Assembly (NCBI GenBank): GCA_038211295.1
Contig: JBBQVS010000009.1
Span: 1 to 64,000 of the forward strand
From: JBBQVS01 sp038211295
Lineage (GTDB): Bacteria; Chloroflexota; Ktedonobacteria; Ktedonobacterales; Ktedonobacteraceae
Reading direction: 5' to 3'
DNA: 64,000 nucleotides
Part shown: positions 1 through 7,274 of the stretch, one piece after another
Layout of the letters: each line of letters opens with the position of its first letter
Numbering within the stretch: the stretch's first letter is position 1
The notes under the pieces: model-generated
The model's database searches: none
What the model was told of the DNA's origin: nothing
What the model saw: only the letters and a program-made list of their open reading frames with translations
Program-made: the position numbers and the translations under genes

Positions 1-137
1 GTGGGACAGAGGTAGATCGAGACCACAATGCCGCTCTCAACATCCTGAACAAAGGACTGCAAACACTTTCGGGTGGGACGCACCCAACATTCGTCGCGAG
101 TGTAGAAGCCCCTGCGTTTACGCATGGGGTACGTCAC
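1..137 (+). mobile_element. Right end of an IS200/IS605-family element
   Basis: This is the end of an insertion element whose left part lies outside the window. It contains the last codons of a tnpB gene and a right-end hairpin at 109-129: CCCCTGCG, loop TTTA, CGCA, an unpaired T at 125, then GGGG. A stem with a bulged T is the usual form of the ends recognised by the single-strand transposases of this family (known for the family). The element appears to stop at the GTACGTCAC around 129-137, because a second, unrelated stretch of tnpB continues directly after it. In this family the 3' end of tnpB plus the right end also gives rise to the guide RNA of TnpB; that is inferred here, not shown. 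Confidence 0.7.
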
Positions 138-140
138 TGA
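3..140 (+). CDS. tnpB: TnpB (IS605 OrfB) C-terminal end, partial
   Basis: The open frame runs into the window from the left and ends at TGA 138-140. The translation contains DRDHNAALNI, the conserved block with the last acidic residue of the RuvC-like nuclease site of TnpB, followed by a short tail ending at VRH. The stop codon lies just past the element's apparent right end, so it is supplied by flanking DNA. TnpB proteins are RNA-guided nucleases of IS200/IS605 elements. Only about 45 residues are visible, so whether the rest is intact cannot be judged. Confidence 0.75.
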   Translation, partial: GTEVDRDHNAALNILNKGLQTLSGGTHPTFVASVEAPAFTHGVRH

Positions 141-750
141 CTCCCCACGTTTCTTTCGTAAGGCGCACAAGGACTTGAAGCGTAAGCAACGCAAACTCTC
201 ACGATGCAAGAGAGGAAGTCATAGACGCAATAAAGCGCGGATACAGGTTGCGAAAGCGCATAGGAAGGTGAAGAACCAACGGCGTGATTTCCACTTTAAA
301 GAGGCGAAGAAGCTGATAGAACAGCATCAGGTGATTGTCTTTGAAGAATTGGAATTGACCAACCTCACCAAACACGCAAAGCCAAAGCAGGATGAGGCGA
401 CAGGTGAGTACTTGCCAAACGGGGCGAGTGCCAAGTCAGGCTTAACCAAAAGCATCCTTGATGCTGGTTTGGGCCAATTCGTGCAGATCGTGACGTACAA
501 AGCTGCAAATGCTGGTCGTCAGGTCTCTATGATTGACCCCAAATACACCAGTCAAGTGTGTAGTGCATGTGGCGTCAAAGGACCGAAAAAGGACTTATCC
601 ATGAGGGTATACACCTGTACCTCATGCGGAAGAGTCCTTGATCGTGATACTAACGCCGCTAGAAACATTCATTTGGCATGGAAGATGCCTACATATTGGA
701 ACGCCGTGCGTGGAGTGGCGCGTCAGTGTGTCGAAGCCCCTAGCTTCTAG
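138..750 (+). pseudogene. tnpB: 5'-truncated TnpB of a second IS605-type element
   Basis: The frame is open from 124, but recognisable TnpB sequence starts only after the neighbouring element's end at about 138, at SPRFFRKAHKDLKRKQ. It keeps the basic helical region, the FEELELTNL block with the catalytic glutamate, the zinc ribbon (CSACG and CTSCG) and the final DRDTNAARNI. The N-terminal part with the first catalytic aspartate is missing, and about 200 residues remain where the family has 350-400. The gene ends with TAG inside its own right-end hairpin. The picture is of an element interrupted by insertion of the one before it. Nuclease activity is not expected. Confidence 0.75.
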
Positions 751-766
751 CTATGGGGTACTTCAC
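731..766 (+). mobile_element. Right end hairpin of the second IS605-type element
   Basis: The stem is CCCCTAGCT (737-745), loop TCT, AGCTA (749-753), a bulged T at 754 and GGGG (755-758), followed by TACTTCAC. The architecture matches the hairpin at 109-129: same GAAGCCCC lead-in, same bulged T before GGGG, and nearly the same tail. Two copies of the same end structure support assigning both tnpB remnants to one IS family. No transposase tnpA is visible. Confidence 0.7.
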
Positions 767-809
767 CTATATGATGCTAAAATAGAGCATAGACACGATT
801 GGAAGGGTT

Positions 810-1505
810 ATGGAACAATTTTTCAGTGCTATCGGGGGAATTCTGCTGCTCGATCTGGTATTGAGTGGGGATAATGCGCTCATTATCGGTGCTGTCGCGG
901 CGGAATTACCCAAACGACAACGCTTCTCTATAATTCTTATTGGCGGACTTGGCGCGGTTATTCTGCGTATTTTGCTTACCTATGGTGCTGCGTTACTGCT
1001 CAATATTCCCTGGCTACAGACGGCGGGAGCCATCGCCCTGCTGATTATCGCGGTTCGTCTGGTGATGGAACGCTACCAGAACGACGAAGCTAAATCCCCT
1101 CACTCTGTGCCAGAGAAACAACAGGATGTGCAACGCAACTTCCTCGGACAGGTTTTCGCTGTACTCATTGCTGATCTCACGATGAGCCTGGACAACGTAC
1201 TCGCGATTGGCGCGATTGCTCACGGCAATCTTCTGTTGCTCTCTGTAGGTCTCCTCCTTGCCCTGGTCTTCCTCTTGATTGGAAGTTCGCTTGTCGCGGC
1301 TATCATAGGCCGCCTGAAATGGCTTATTGATGTGGCGGCCCTCGTTCTCGCGTGGACAAGCGCGTCAATGATTTTAACCGACCTGGAGCGCGTCGGTGTT
1401 CCTGCTCATTTCCCTATCGTTAAAATCGCTTTGCCTGTTATCGCGCTCGCACTCATAGCCTGCGTCTCCCTATTCTATATTGTGCGAATGCGGCGGGTGG
1501 CGTGA
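810..1505 (+). CDS. TerC/YjbE-family integral membrane protein
   Basis: A 231-residue, very hydrophobic protein with about seven predicted membrane spans. The two repeats that define the TerC fold each carry the acidic signature: SGDNALI around residues 19-25 and MSLDNVLAI around 125-133. Members are linked to metal-ion efflux or metal loading of exoenzymes (MeeF/MeeY-type proteins), and to tellurium resistance in some hosts. The substrate here cannot be told. The ATG at 810 has GGAAGG just upstream. The gene stands alone and ends 15 bases before a long shared stem-loop, so it is probably a single-gene transcript. Confidence 0.85.
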   Translation: MEQFFSAIGGILLLDLVLSGDNALIIGAVAAELPKRQRFSIILIGGLGAVILRILLTYGAALLLNIPWLQTAGAIALLIIAVRLVMERYQNDEAKSPHSVPEKQQDVQRNFLGQVFAVLIADLTMSLDNVLAIGAIAHGNLLLLSVGLLLALVFLLIGSSLVAAIIGRLKWLIDVAALVLAWTSASMILTDLERVGVPAHFPIVKIALPVIALALIACVSLFYIVRMRRVA

Positions 1506-1520
1506 TTAAGAAAAATAATA

Positions 1521-1570
1521 GAGAGAAATGACGCATGGCAAGGCTAGCTCTGCTATGCGTCATTTCTCTC
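1521..1570. terminator. Bidirectional stem-loop between convergent genes
   Basis: Arms 1521-1536 and 1555-1570 are perfectly complementary over 16 bp (GAGAGAAATGACGCAT and its complement). The hairpin sits between the ends of the TerC gene and the reverse-strand nnr gene, so it can end both transcripts. Short T-rich stretches follow on the plus side. Confidence 0.75.
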
Positions 1571-1580
1571 TTCTTGCTAC

Positions 1581-3125
1581 TCACACATGCCCAATTTTGT
1601 ACATTGCTTTTGGTATCTCTGGTAGCAGGTCGGAGGCCAGCATTCCGGCGTGTCCCATCTCTTTGCTGACAAGGCCGGCGGCGACGGTGTGCAGGTAGAC
1701 CGCCGCGCCTGCCGCGTCGAAGGGGAGCATTCCCTGTGCAAGAAAGCCTGCGGTCATGCCGGCTAACACGTCGCCTGTACCGGCGGCTGCGAGGGCGGGA
1801 TTGGCGAGCAGGTTGATGCGTGTGCGACCATCGGGGGCGGCAATAATTGTGCAGGCACCCTTGAGTACAAGCGTGATTTGCCACTCTCGCGCTTTGCTAC
1901 GCGTCAATTCGAGACGGTCAATATTCCCGCCCGATACCTGTGTGCCGCCACAGAGACGCCCCATTTCGCCGGGGTGGGGCGTAATTACACTTCCCGGCGG
2001 CAGGAGCGTCCACCAACGTTCAAGTTGTGAGAGATTGTTCAGGCCGTCGGCATCTACCACGAGGTGGGGGCGTTCCGCGTCAGGGAGTGCGCGGAGGTAT
2101 TCCAGCACCTCCAGTATGACCTCGCGTGTGTTGGGCGATTGGCCCAAGCCTGGCCCGATTAAGAGCGAACGGTAGCCATCGAGCTTATCGGTCAATGCTT
2201 TTGAGCGGGTAAAGCTCTCGGCCTCCTCTGGCGGAAGGAGCACGAAGGTCGCTTCGTGAAACGAACTTGCATAAATCGGGAGCATCTTTTCGGTTACTGC
2301 GAGCGTGATTAAGCCTGCCCCGACGCGACCCGACGCGGTGCCTGCGAGATACGCGGAACCGGGATATGGAAAGGAGCCACAGAGCAGCATCACTTTGCCA
2401 AACGTTCCCTTGTTGCTCTGTAAAGGGCGTGGGGGTAGGAGGTCACGTATTAGATCGTCGTTGAGCATCTCAGTGGCAAGTGTTTGCTCAAGTTCTGGTG
2501 GTAGGCCAATACTGGCGACGTACAGTTTGCCAACATGGTCGCGACCCGGAAAGAAGAAAAAGCCCTGCTTGGGACAGGCAAACGTGATGGTAGTATCAGC
2601 ATGAACCGCTTCGGGGTCAACCTCGCCCGTATCCGCGTTTACTCCTGTGGGCAGGTCGATGGCGATAAGACGCAGTCCCGCACGTTTCTCGCGTTCCTGT
2701 CGCACCTGTGCAAGTAGGGAGCGCATATCATCCGTTAACGGACGCGAATTGCCCGTACCGAGCAAGGCATCAACCACATAATCAGCACTTTTCAGAGTAG
2801 ATGCTAGCTCCGTCGCGGTCTTTGCAGACTCGATCTCCACGCCGTGTACCGTCAGTTTCCGCTCTTTCCAGACATACAGGCTAATAAACGCTCCGGCCTC
2901 TTCAAGTAGTTTTGCCATAACCAGACCATCGCCACCGTTGTTGCCTGGCCCAATCAGAAAAAGCACCTCTAGCTCATTCAAAGTATGATGCGGCAGCAGG
3001 TGCGCCTCAAACAGGTCTGCCGCGCTTTTTCCAGCGTGCTGCATCAATGTATGTCCGCTCAAACCATAGTGTGTCTTGGCTTGTGCCTCAAGCTCGCGCA
3101 TCTGTGTGACGGTAACAATATGCAT
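1581..3125 (-). CDS. nnr: Bifunctional NAD(P)H-hydrate epimerase / ADP-dependent NAD(P)HX dehydratase
   Basis: Repairs hydrated NADH and NADPH: the N-terminal YjeF domain epimerises the R and S hydrates, and the C-terminal ribokinase-like domain dehydrates the S form using ADP. The start at 3125 (MHIVTVTQM) is chosen because AGGAGAG lies 5 bases upstream. This gives 514 residues, normal for the fused enzyme. GNNGGDG at about 61-67 marks the epimerase nucleotide site, and the GTGDVLAG at about 449-456 marks the kinase-like active site. The gene is monocistronic and converges on terC. The longer open frame to 3215 has no ribosome site and lacks family similarity. Confidence 0.93.
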   Translation of the reverse strand: MHIVTVTQMRELEAQAKTHYGLSGHTLMQHAGKSAADLFEAHLLPHHTLNELEVLFLIGPGNNGGDGLVMAKLLEEAGAFISLYVWKERKLTVHGVEIESAKTATELASTLKSADYVVDALLGTGNSRPLTDDMRSLLAQVRQEREKRAGLRLIAIDLPTGVNADTGEVDPEAVHADTTITFACPKQGFFFFPGRDHVGKLYVASIGLPPELEQTLATEMLNDDLIRDLLPPRPLQSNKGTFGKVMLLCGSFPYPGSAYLAGTASGRVGAGLITLAVTEKMLPIYASSFHEATFVLLPPEEAESFTRSKALTDKLDGYRSLLIGPGLGQSPNTREVILEVLEYLRALPDAERPHLVVDADGLNNLSQLERWWTLLPPGSVITPHPGEMGRLCGGTQVSGGNIDRLELTRSKAREWQITLVLKGACTIIAAPDGRTRINLLANPALAAAGTGDVLAGMTAGFLAQGMLPFDAAGAAVYLHTVAAGLVSKEMGHAGMLASDLLPEIPKAMYKIGHV

Positions 3126-3288
3126 TGTATCTCTCCTCGTGTTTACCTGTATCACGTATGATAAGGAACTCGCGGATATGGCTGTTACTATCTCTATATC
3201 ATATTTGTGTAACATGGGGAGGAAGTGAGACGTGATAGAACAGAGAATATATTGTTGTATAGCACAAGCAAACTATGGAGAAAACCAG

Positions 3289-3510
3289 ATGGACAAGAAT
3301 CCTCAGAAGTATTCCCAGGGCGGGCAGGACGATAGTAATCGCCAGCAAACACAGGGCGGAAAGCAGCAAGGGCAAGGGGAAGAGTCGGCACAGAAAGACA
3401 CAAAGGTACAAGGTGACGCAAAAATGCAACCGCCACTAGTGTCCGCGCAAGGTGGACAGGACGATAGTAACCGCGAACAACAGCAGGGTGGGAAGCAGCA
3501 AGGTGCCTAG
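3289..3510 (+). CDS. Small hydrophilic protein with an internal duplication
   Basis: A 73-residue, Gln/Gly/Asp/Lys-rich protein with no hydrophobic stretch. The block GGQDDSNRxQxQGGKQQG occurs twice, near the N-terminus and at the very C-terminus, separated by a Lys/Glu-rich linker. The ATG at 3289 is preceded by TGGAGAA about 9 bases away. Composition recalls small desiccation or stress proteins with glycine-rich repeats such as YciG, but no real homology was recognised and no function is assigned. It is likely intrinsically disordered. The gene is divergent from nnr. Confidence 0.6.
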   Translation: MDKNPQKYSQGGQDDSNRQQTQGGKQQGQGEESAQKDTKVQGDAKMQPPLVSAQGGQDDSNREQQQGGKQQGA

Positions 3511-3586
3511 CTCTACAATACTATAGCCCATTATGGCTATAAAATTGGCGTATTCGCATTGCCTCATCGAGATCGTGTTATGATGT

Positions 3587-3624
3587 ACACGCTTCACGTA
3601 GACATACGTGGAGCGTGTTTTTTT
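3587..3624 (+). terminator. Rho-independent terminator
   Basis: Arms 3587-3600 and 3605-3618 (ACACGCTTCACGTA, loop GACA) pair with a single G-T wobble and run straight into seven Ts. This is the most canonical intrinsic terminator in the window. It lies 77 bases after the small repetitive protein gene. Confidence 0.85.
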
Positions 3625-3738
3625 CTGCTTGCCCGTGTATGTGCGGCAAGTAACGGGTAGGTACTACTCTCGGCTCTCTGGAACGATGTATAGACAAGGG
3701 AGTTCACACGGTAGCGTTCACAAGAAAGATTTTATACA

Positions 3739-4542
3739 ATGCAAAGACATAAGTACATCCTAAAGTATTTACAACAGGATAACGGAAGAAATTTTGTACT
3801 GAAGGTAGGTATCGGAGCTATTCTTGGAATGCTCTTGGTAGGCTTGCTCTTGAGTCTCCATGTACCCAGCTCGTCCGCGTCTAACCACACGCTCTGCGTG
3901 AAGAATCTGCGTGGTTCCGTGCTTGTTGAGAGTGATACACTACATGTACTGGCATTGCCCTATAACATGAACTGGTCGGCTCTCGTGGCTCAGGGACGAA
4001 ATGGGAACACGAATCTGGTTGTCGTGAACCGTGCCGTTTGTATTCCAGTGCAAGGATTTTCGGCGGGGACGCAGACAAAACCTATTCAACCGGTGACGCA
4101 CAAGACGGCAGGTACTGCGATCACGCTACACATTGCTTCCGTCAAGCCGCGTGTGAAGCCAACGCCGCCACCTGTTGTTACTCCTGTTACGTCTTCACCA
4201 GGTACTACGCCTGTCACTCAACCAACGGAGCCACCAGTTGTCACTGCGCCGCCAGTCGCGCCACCTGCACCAGTTGCGGGCAGCATCCCAGCAATGATTA
4301 CCCAGATATTCGGCGCATACGGGCCAGGTGCGATCAACGTCGCGCGTTGCGAGTCGGGCCTTAATCCCGGCGCACACAATCCAAGTGGTGCTTCGGGCCT
4401 TTTCCAGATTATGCCTGGCACATGGGCCGGCACCTCGCAAGCAGGCTCTTCACCCTATAACGCTCAGGCGAACGCAATTGCCGCGCACGAAATATTTGTG
4501 CGTGATGGTTATAGCTGGCGCGAATGGACATGTCAACCGTAG
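3739..4542 (+). CDS. Membrane-anchored lytic transglycosylase-like protein
   Basis: A 267-residue protein with a short basic cytoplasmic N-terminus, one membrane segment (about 20-41), and a region of about 60 residues with two cysteines. A Pro/Thr/Val-rich linker (roughly 135-185) follows, then a C-terminal lysozyme-like domain. In that domain CESGLNPGAHNPSGASGLFQ holds the likely catalytic glutamate (about residue 205) with the serine/glycine pattern of SLT and resuscitation-promoting-factor folds. It should act outside the membrane on peptidoglycan. Two further cysteines flank the domain (about 204 and 265) and may form a disulfide. The exact cleavage chemistry is not settled by sequence. 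Confidence 0.8.
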   Translation: MQRHKYILKYLQQDNGRNFVLKVGIGAILGMLLVGLLLSLHVPSSSASNHTLCVKNLRGSVLVESDTLHVLALPYNMNWSALVAQGRNGNTNLVVVNRAVCIPVQGFSAGTQTKPIQPVTHKTAGTAITLHIASVKPRVKPTPPPVVTPVTSSPGTTPVTQPTEPPVVTAPPVAPPAPVAGSIPAMITQIFGAYGPGAINVARCESGLNPGAHNPSGASGLFQIMPGTWAGTSQAGSSPYNAQANAIAAHEIFVRDGYSWREWTCQP

Positions 4543-4777
4543 GATTTTTGGTTATGTATGGTGAGTGGCAGGGGAGAAGAAAGGGAACAAGCGGCGTGGG
4601 CGAAGGGTGGGGCATGGCAGGGCTTGCCCCTTGCCCCCTTGACATGCTTGCTCTCATAATTACAGACCATGCTTCCCCCGCCTCCTTCTTTGTACTATTC
4701 CCCAACGTGCTATACTTGGTTCGTGACGATTCCTGTGTCACCTTCTTACATATCTAAAAAATAGGACCTTTTTTACC
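4543..4777. other. Intergenic gap with one copy of the dispersed repeat
   Basis: About 4590-4660 contains GCAGGGCTTGCCCCTTGCCC followed by TTGACATGCTTGC. This resembles the core of the palindromic repeats at 26100, 35765 and 56160. No coding signal is seen in the gap. The following 55-codon gene must have its promoter here, but none is clear. Confidence 0.45.
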
Positions 4778-4945
4778 ATGAATACAAGTTTACGCTACCT
4801 GTTTGTTATTGTGCTGCTCGGAGCCGGTGGAGCGTTGGCGGGCGAGAGCATTATCAGTAGTTTCAACCTTGTTGAAACACTGCTTGGAGTGGTCTGTCTG
4901 ATTATCGCGGTTGTACTCCTCCTGCGCATTCCTGTGAAACGATGA
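4778..4945 (+). CDS. Small two-span membrane protein (55 residues)
   Basis: The reading frame from ATG 4778 encodes 55 residues with two hydrophobic stretches (about 8-21 and 34-50) and a basic end, IPVKR. Its TGA overlaps the ATG of the RNA methylase gene in the ATGA arrangement, which usually means translational coupling. That overlap, plus an open frame with sensible membrane topology, is the reason for calling it. The upstream ribosome site is weak (AGGACC about 12 bases away). No family is recognised. Confidence 0.6.
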   Translation: MNTSLRYLFVIVLLGAGGALAGESIISSFNLVETLLGVVCLIIAVVLLLRIPVKR

Positions 4946-5964
4946 AGCTTGCCCTGAAAATTACGCCACAGCGTAGTACACAGTACATGAACATGGTTGT
5001 GACGCTGGCAGAGCCAGAACTACGGGCTAGTCCACTAGGAGTCGCCATTCAGTCTTGTGTGCCAACAACTCTCGCGGGTCAAGCCTATTTGCTGGTGACG
5101 CTTGATGAGACGCGGGTAACACCGTATATGCTCGCGACTCTCGCACGATTGGGCGCGGTAAGCGAGGTGTATGAATACTTCGACGCCATTGGTACGATAC
5201 AGGGGCCGTTGCTGCGCCCGATAGAGCCGCAGTTTGTGCCATTTGTGCCGCTAGAGATGGCGGAGACGCGCCGTTACAAGGGCAAGACAAACGAGGTCTT
5301 CACGCGTGTACTACTGAATGTCGCGCTGTTCGCGGGTGATTATAGCGCGAATTTGAACGAGCGATTGCGTGTACTTGATCCACTGGCAGGTGGGGGTACG
5401 ACACTTTTTCTCGCGTTGAACGCTGGCTATAATGCGTTCGGTATCGAGCTTGACTGTCAGGATGTCGAGACGACGGCGGTCTTCGCACGGCAATATCTGG
5501 AAAGCATTCATCAACACTATAAAGAGCGTGACGAGCGTGGAAGGCGGGCGGGCCGTCGTTATCAGTTTGAGATCGCTCGCAAGGGTGAAAAGGGTGATAC
5601 ACGCACGCTTGTACTAGTGAATGGGGACGCGGCACAGGCCGATATGCACATGCGCGAGGTTTCCGGCGGCCCCCGTGTTCACGCGATTGTTGCCGACCTG
5701 CCCTACGGTATTCAACACTTCGGTGAGGTTGCTTCATTGCTAGAACAAACGGTGTCCATCTGGACGAGTATGTTGTTCCCCGGCGGAACGCTCGCGCTGG
5801 CGTGGAATGCCACGCGCATCGAGCGAGCGGAGATGGTGCGCTTCTTTGCTGAAGAAACCGACCTTGTGATACGCGGTGAACCGCCATATACACAGTTTAC
5901 ACACGCGGTAGACCGAGTGATTAAACGGCGTGATATTATCGTTGGCGTGAAAAAGGCATTGTAG
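4942..5964 (+). CDS. Putative RNA (guanine-N2) methyltransferase, Trm11/UPF0020-like
   Basis: A 340-residue class I S-adenosylmethionine-dependent methyltransferase. VLDPLAGGGTTLFLAL (about 144-159) is the cofactor-binding glycine loop, GIELD follows as motif II, and ADLPYGIQH (about 250) matches the D/N-P-P-Y catalytic motif. Its second position is Leu instead of Pro, as seen in some Trm11/TrmG10-like enzymes. The first 120 residues form a separate domain that could bind RNA, but a THUMP fold cannot be asserted. Translation is probably coupled to the 55-residue membrane peptide upstream. The substrate is inferred from family only. Confidence 0.75.
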   Translation: MKLALKITPQRSTQYMNMVVTLAEPELRASPLGVAIQSCVPTTLAGQAYLLVTLDETRVTPYMLATLARLGAVSEVYEYFDAIGTIQGPLLRPIEPQFVPFVPLEMAETRRYKGKTNEVFTRVLLNVALFAGDYSANLNERLRVLDPLAGGGTTLFLALNAGYNAFGIELDCQDVETTAVFARQYLESIHQHYKERDERGRRAGRRYQFEIARKGEKGDTRTLVLVNGDAAQADMHMREVSGGPRVHAIVADLPYGIQHFGEVASLLEQTVSIWTSMLFPGGTLALAWNATRIERAEMVRFFAEETDLVIRGEPPYTQFTHAVDRVIKRRDIIVGVKKAL

Positions 5965-6065
5965 CCGCGTTGGACGAGTTAAAATACGTCTTTCGACGGA
6001 TGCTGTGTGCTTTCCCTTCTGCTATGCTATCTGTAAAATGATAGGTATGCTAGTAGGAGGTCGAT

Positions 6066-7217
6066 ATGAATCGCTCGAAACTCTCCACGTTCTTTCTGTA
6101 CGGGCTATTACTAACAACTCTGCTTGTGAATTGTGGTACTGTGCCGTCAACTCTCCATGTTGTTCGCGTCAACACAACTCCTGTCATGATGGCAACCTCC
6201 GCACCGCTTGTGAACGCGTCGAAGATAGACGCCTACCTTACACAACTCGCGGAGAAGGGCGTTCTGGGTGGTTCGGTGCTTGTCGCGCGGAATGGGGCGG
6301 TGTTTGCAAAAGGATATGGAGTTGCGGACAAAGACGCGAATATTCTCAATACACCGGAGACACGCTTTCGACTGGGTTCCGTCTCCAAACAGTTCACGGC
6401 GGTGGCGATACTGTTATTACAGGAGCGCGGTAAGTTACATGTGCAGGACTCCCTGTGTCACTATATGCCTGTGTGTCCTACCGCGTGGCGATCTATTACG
6501 CTGGAACAGCTTTTGACGCACACTTCTGGTATCCCCGATTATATAAGCTTCGCGGATTTCGCGGTTACGTGGACGCAACCTGTAAGTGTTGAACAGTTGA
6601 TTGCGCGTTTTAAGGATAAGCCACTAGAGTTCCCATCTGGCTCACGCTTTCGCTATACCAGTTCTGGGTACGTCTTGCTGGGGTACGTTATTGAGCGCGT
6701 GACGGGCGCATCTTACGCGACCTTTTTGCAGAGGCAGATTTTCGACCCGCTTGGAATGCACAACACTGGCTATGATAGCCGCTATCCCGCGTTGCCACAA
6801 CATGCCACAGGCTACTACGCAGGGTATGTTAAGCCAGACGCGTATGACATGTCGGTATTGTATGCGGCGGGTGCGTTGTACTCAACGGTGAAGGATTTGT
6901 ATAGATGGGATCAAGCTTTGACGGGACTCAAGGTGCTTTCAAAGCAGTCGTTCGAGGCGATGATTGCCCTGCATGCGCCATGTCCAGCCGCAGGTTCGGG
7001 TGGTGGGTGTTTGACTCAGGCCGACGCAGGATATGGCTACGGGTGGTTTCTGGCGCAAGAGAAGCAAGGTGCGCTTGTGTATCATATCGGGCGTATCGAT
7101 GGCTTCCTCGCATACAATGGTTTTTATCCGGAACGCGATTTGGATGTTGTGGTACTAAGCAACCTTGAGTCAACGGACGATTTGCGGATTGGCACGACAT
7201 TGGCCTCGATGGTATAA
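6066..7217 (+). CDS. Beta-lactamase-fold serine hydrolase, exported
   Basis: A 383-residue class C beta-lactamase/penicillin-binding-protein-like hydrolase. The hydrophobic N-terminus ends in LLVNC (Cys 23), a possible though non-ideal lipobox. The catalytic SxxK is SVSK at 105-108. The second motif reads YTS at about 197-199 where most members have YxN, and HIG at 340-342 takes the place of KTG. These features fit the esterase/D-aminopeptidase-like branch rather than true beta-lactamases, so antibiotic resistance should not be inferred. GGAGG lies 6 bases before the ATG. It ends at a hairpin shared with the reverse-strand operon. Confidence 0.85.
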   Translation: MNRSKLSTFFLYGLLLTTLLVNCGTVPSTLHVVRVNTTPVMMATSAPLVNASKIDAYLTQLAEKGVLGGSVLVARNGAVFAKGYGVADKDANILNTPETRFRLGSVSKQFTAVAILLLQERGKLHVQDSLCHYMPVCPTAWRSITLEQLLTHTSGIPDYISFADFAVTWTQPVSVEQLIARFKDKPLEFPSGSRFRYTSSGYVLLGYVIERVTGASYATFLQRQIFDPLGMHNTGYDSRYPALPQHATGYYAGYVKPDAYDMSVLYAAGALYSTVKDLYRWDQALTGLKVLSKQSFEAMIALHAPCPAAGSGGGCLTQADAGYGYGWFLAQEKQGALVYHIGRIDGFLAYNGFYPERDLDVVVLSNLESTDDLRIGTTLASMV

Positions 7218-7235
7218 ACATTTCTTGTATGGTGG

Positions 7236-7269
7236 TGAGCATAGCAACGGCTCGCCGTTGCTATGCTCA
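7236..7269. terminator. Shared stem-loop at convergent gene ends
   Basis: Arms 7236-7250 and 7255-7269 pair perfectly over 15 bp (core GAGCATAGCAACGG) around a CTCG loop. It sits 18 bases after the serine hydrolase stop and 5 bases before the last codon of the DhaM-HPr-EI gene, so it ends the glycerol operon as well. Confidence 0.75.
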
Positions 7270-7274
7270 TCGCC

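Noticed and set aside
5300..5893. Reverse-strand frame of 197 codons across the RNA methylase
   Set aside because: Arg/His/Pro-rich composition with no motifs, opposite a gene with all methyltransferase motifs.
6066..7217. Serine hydrolase considered as a beta-lactamase resistance gene
   Set aside because: The SxxK is present, but the YTS and HIG motifs match the esterase/peptidase-like branch, so resistance is not supported.
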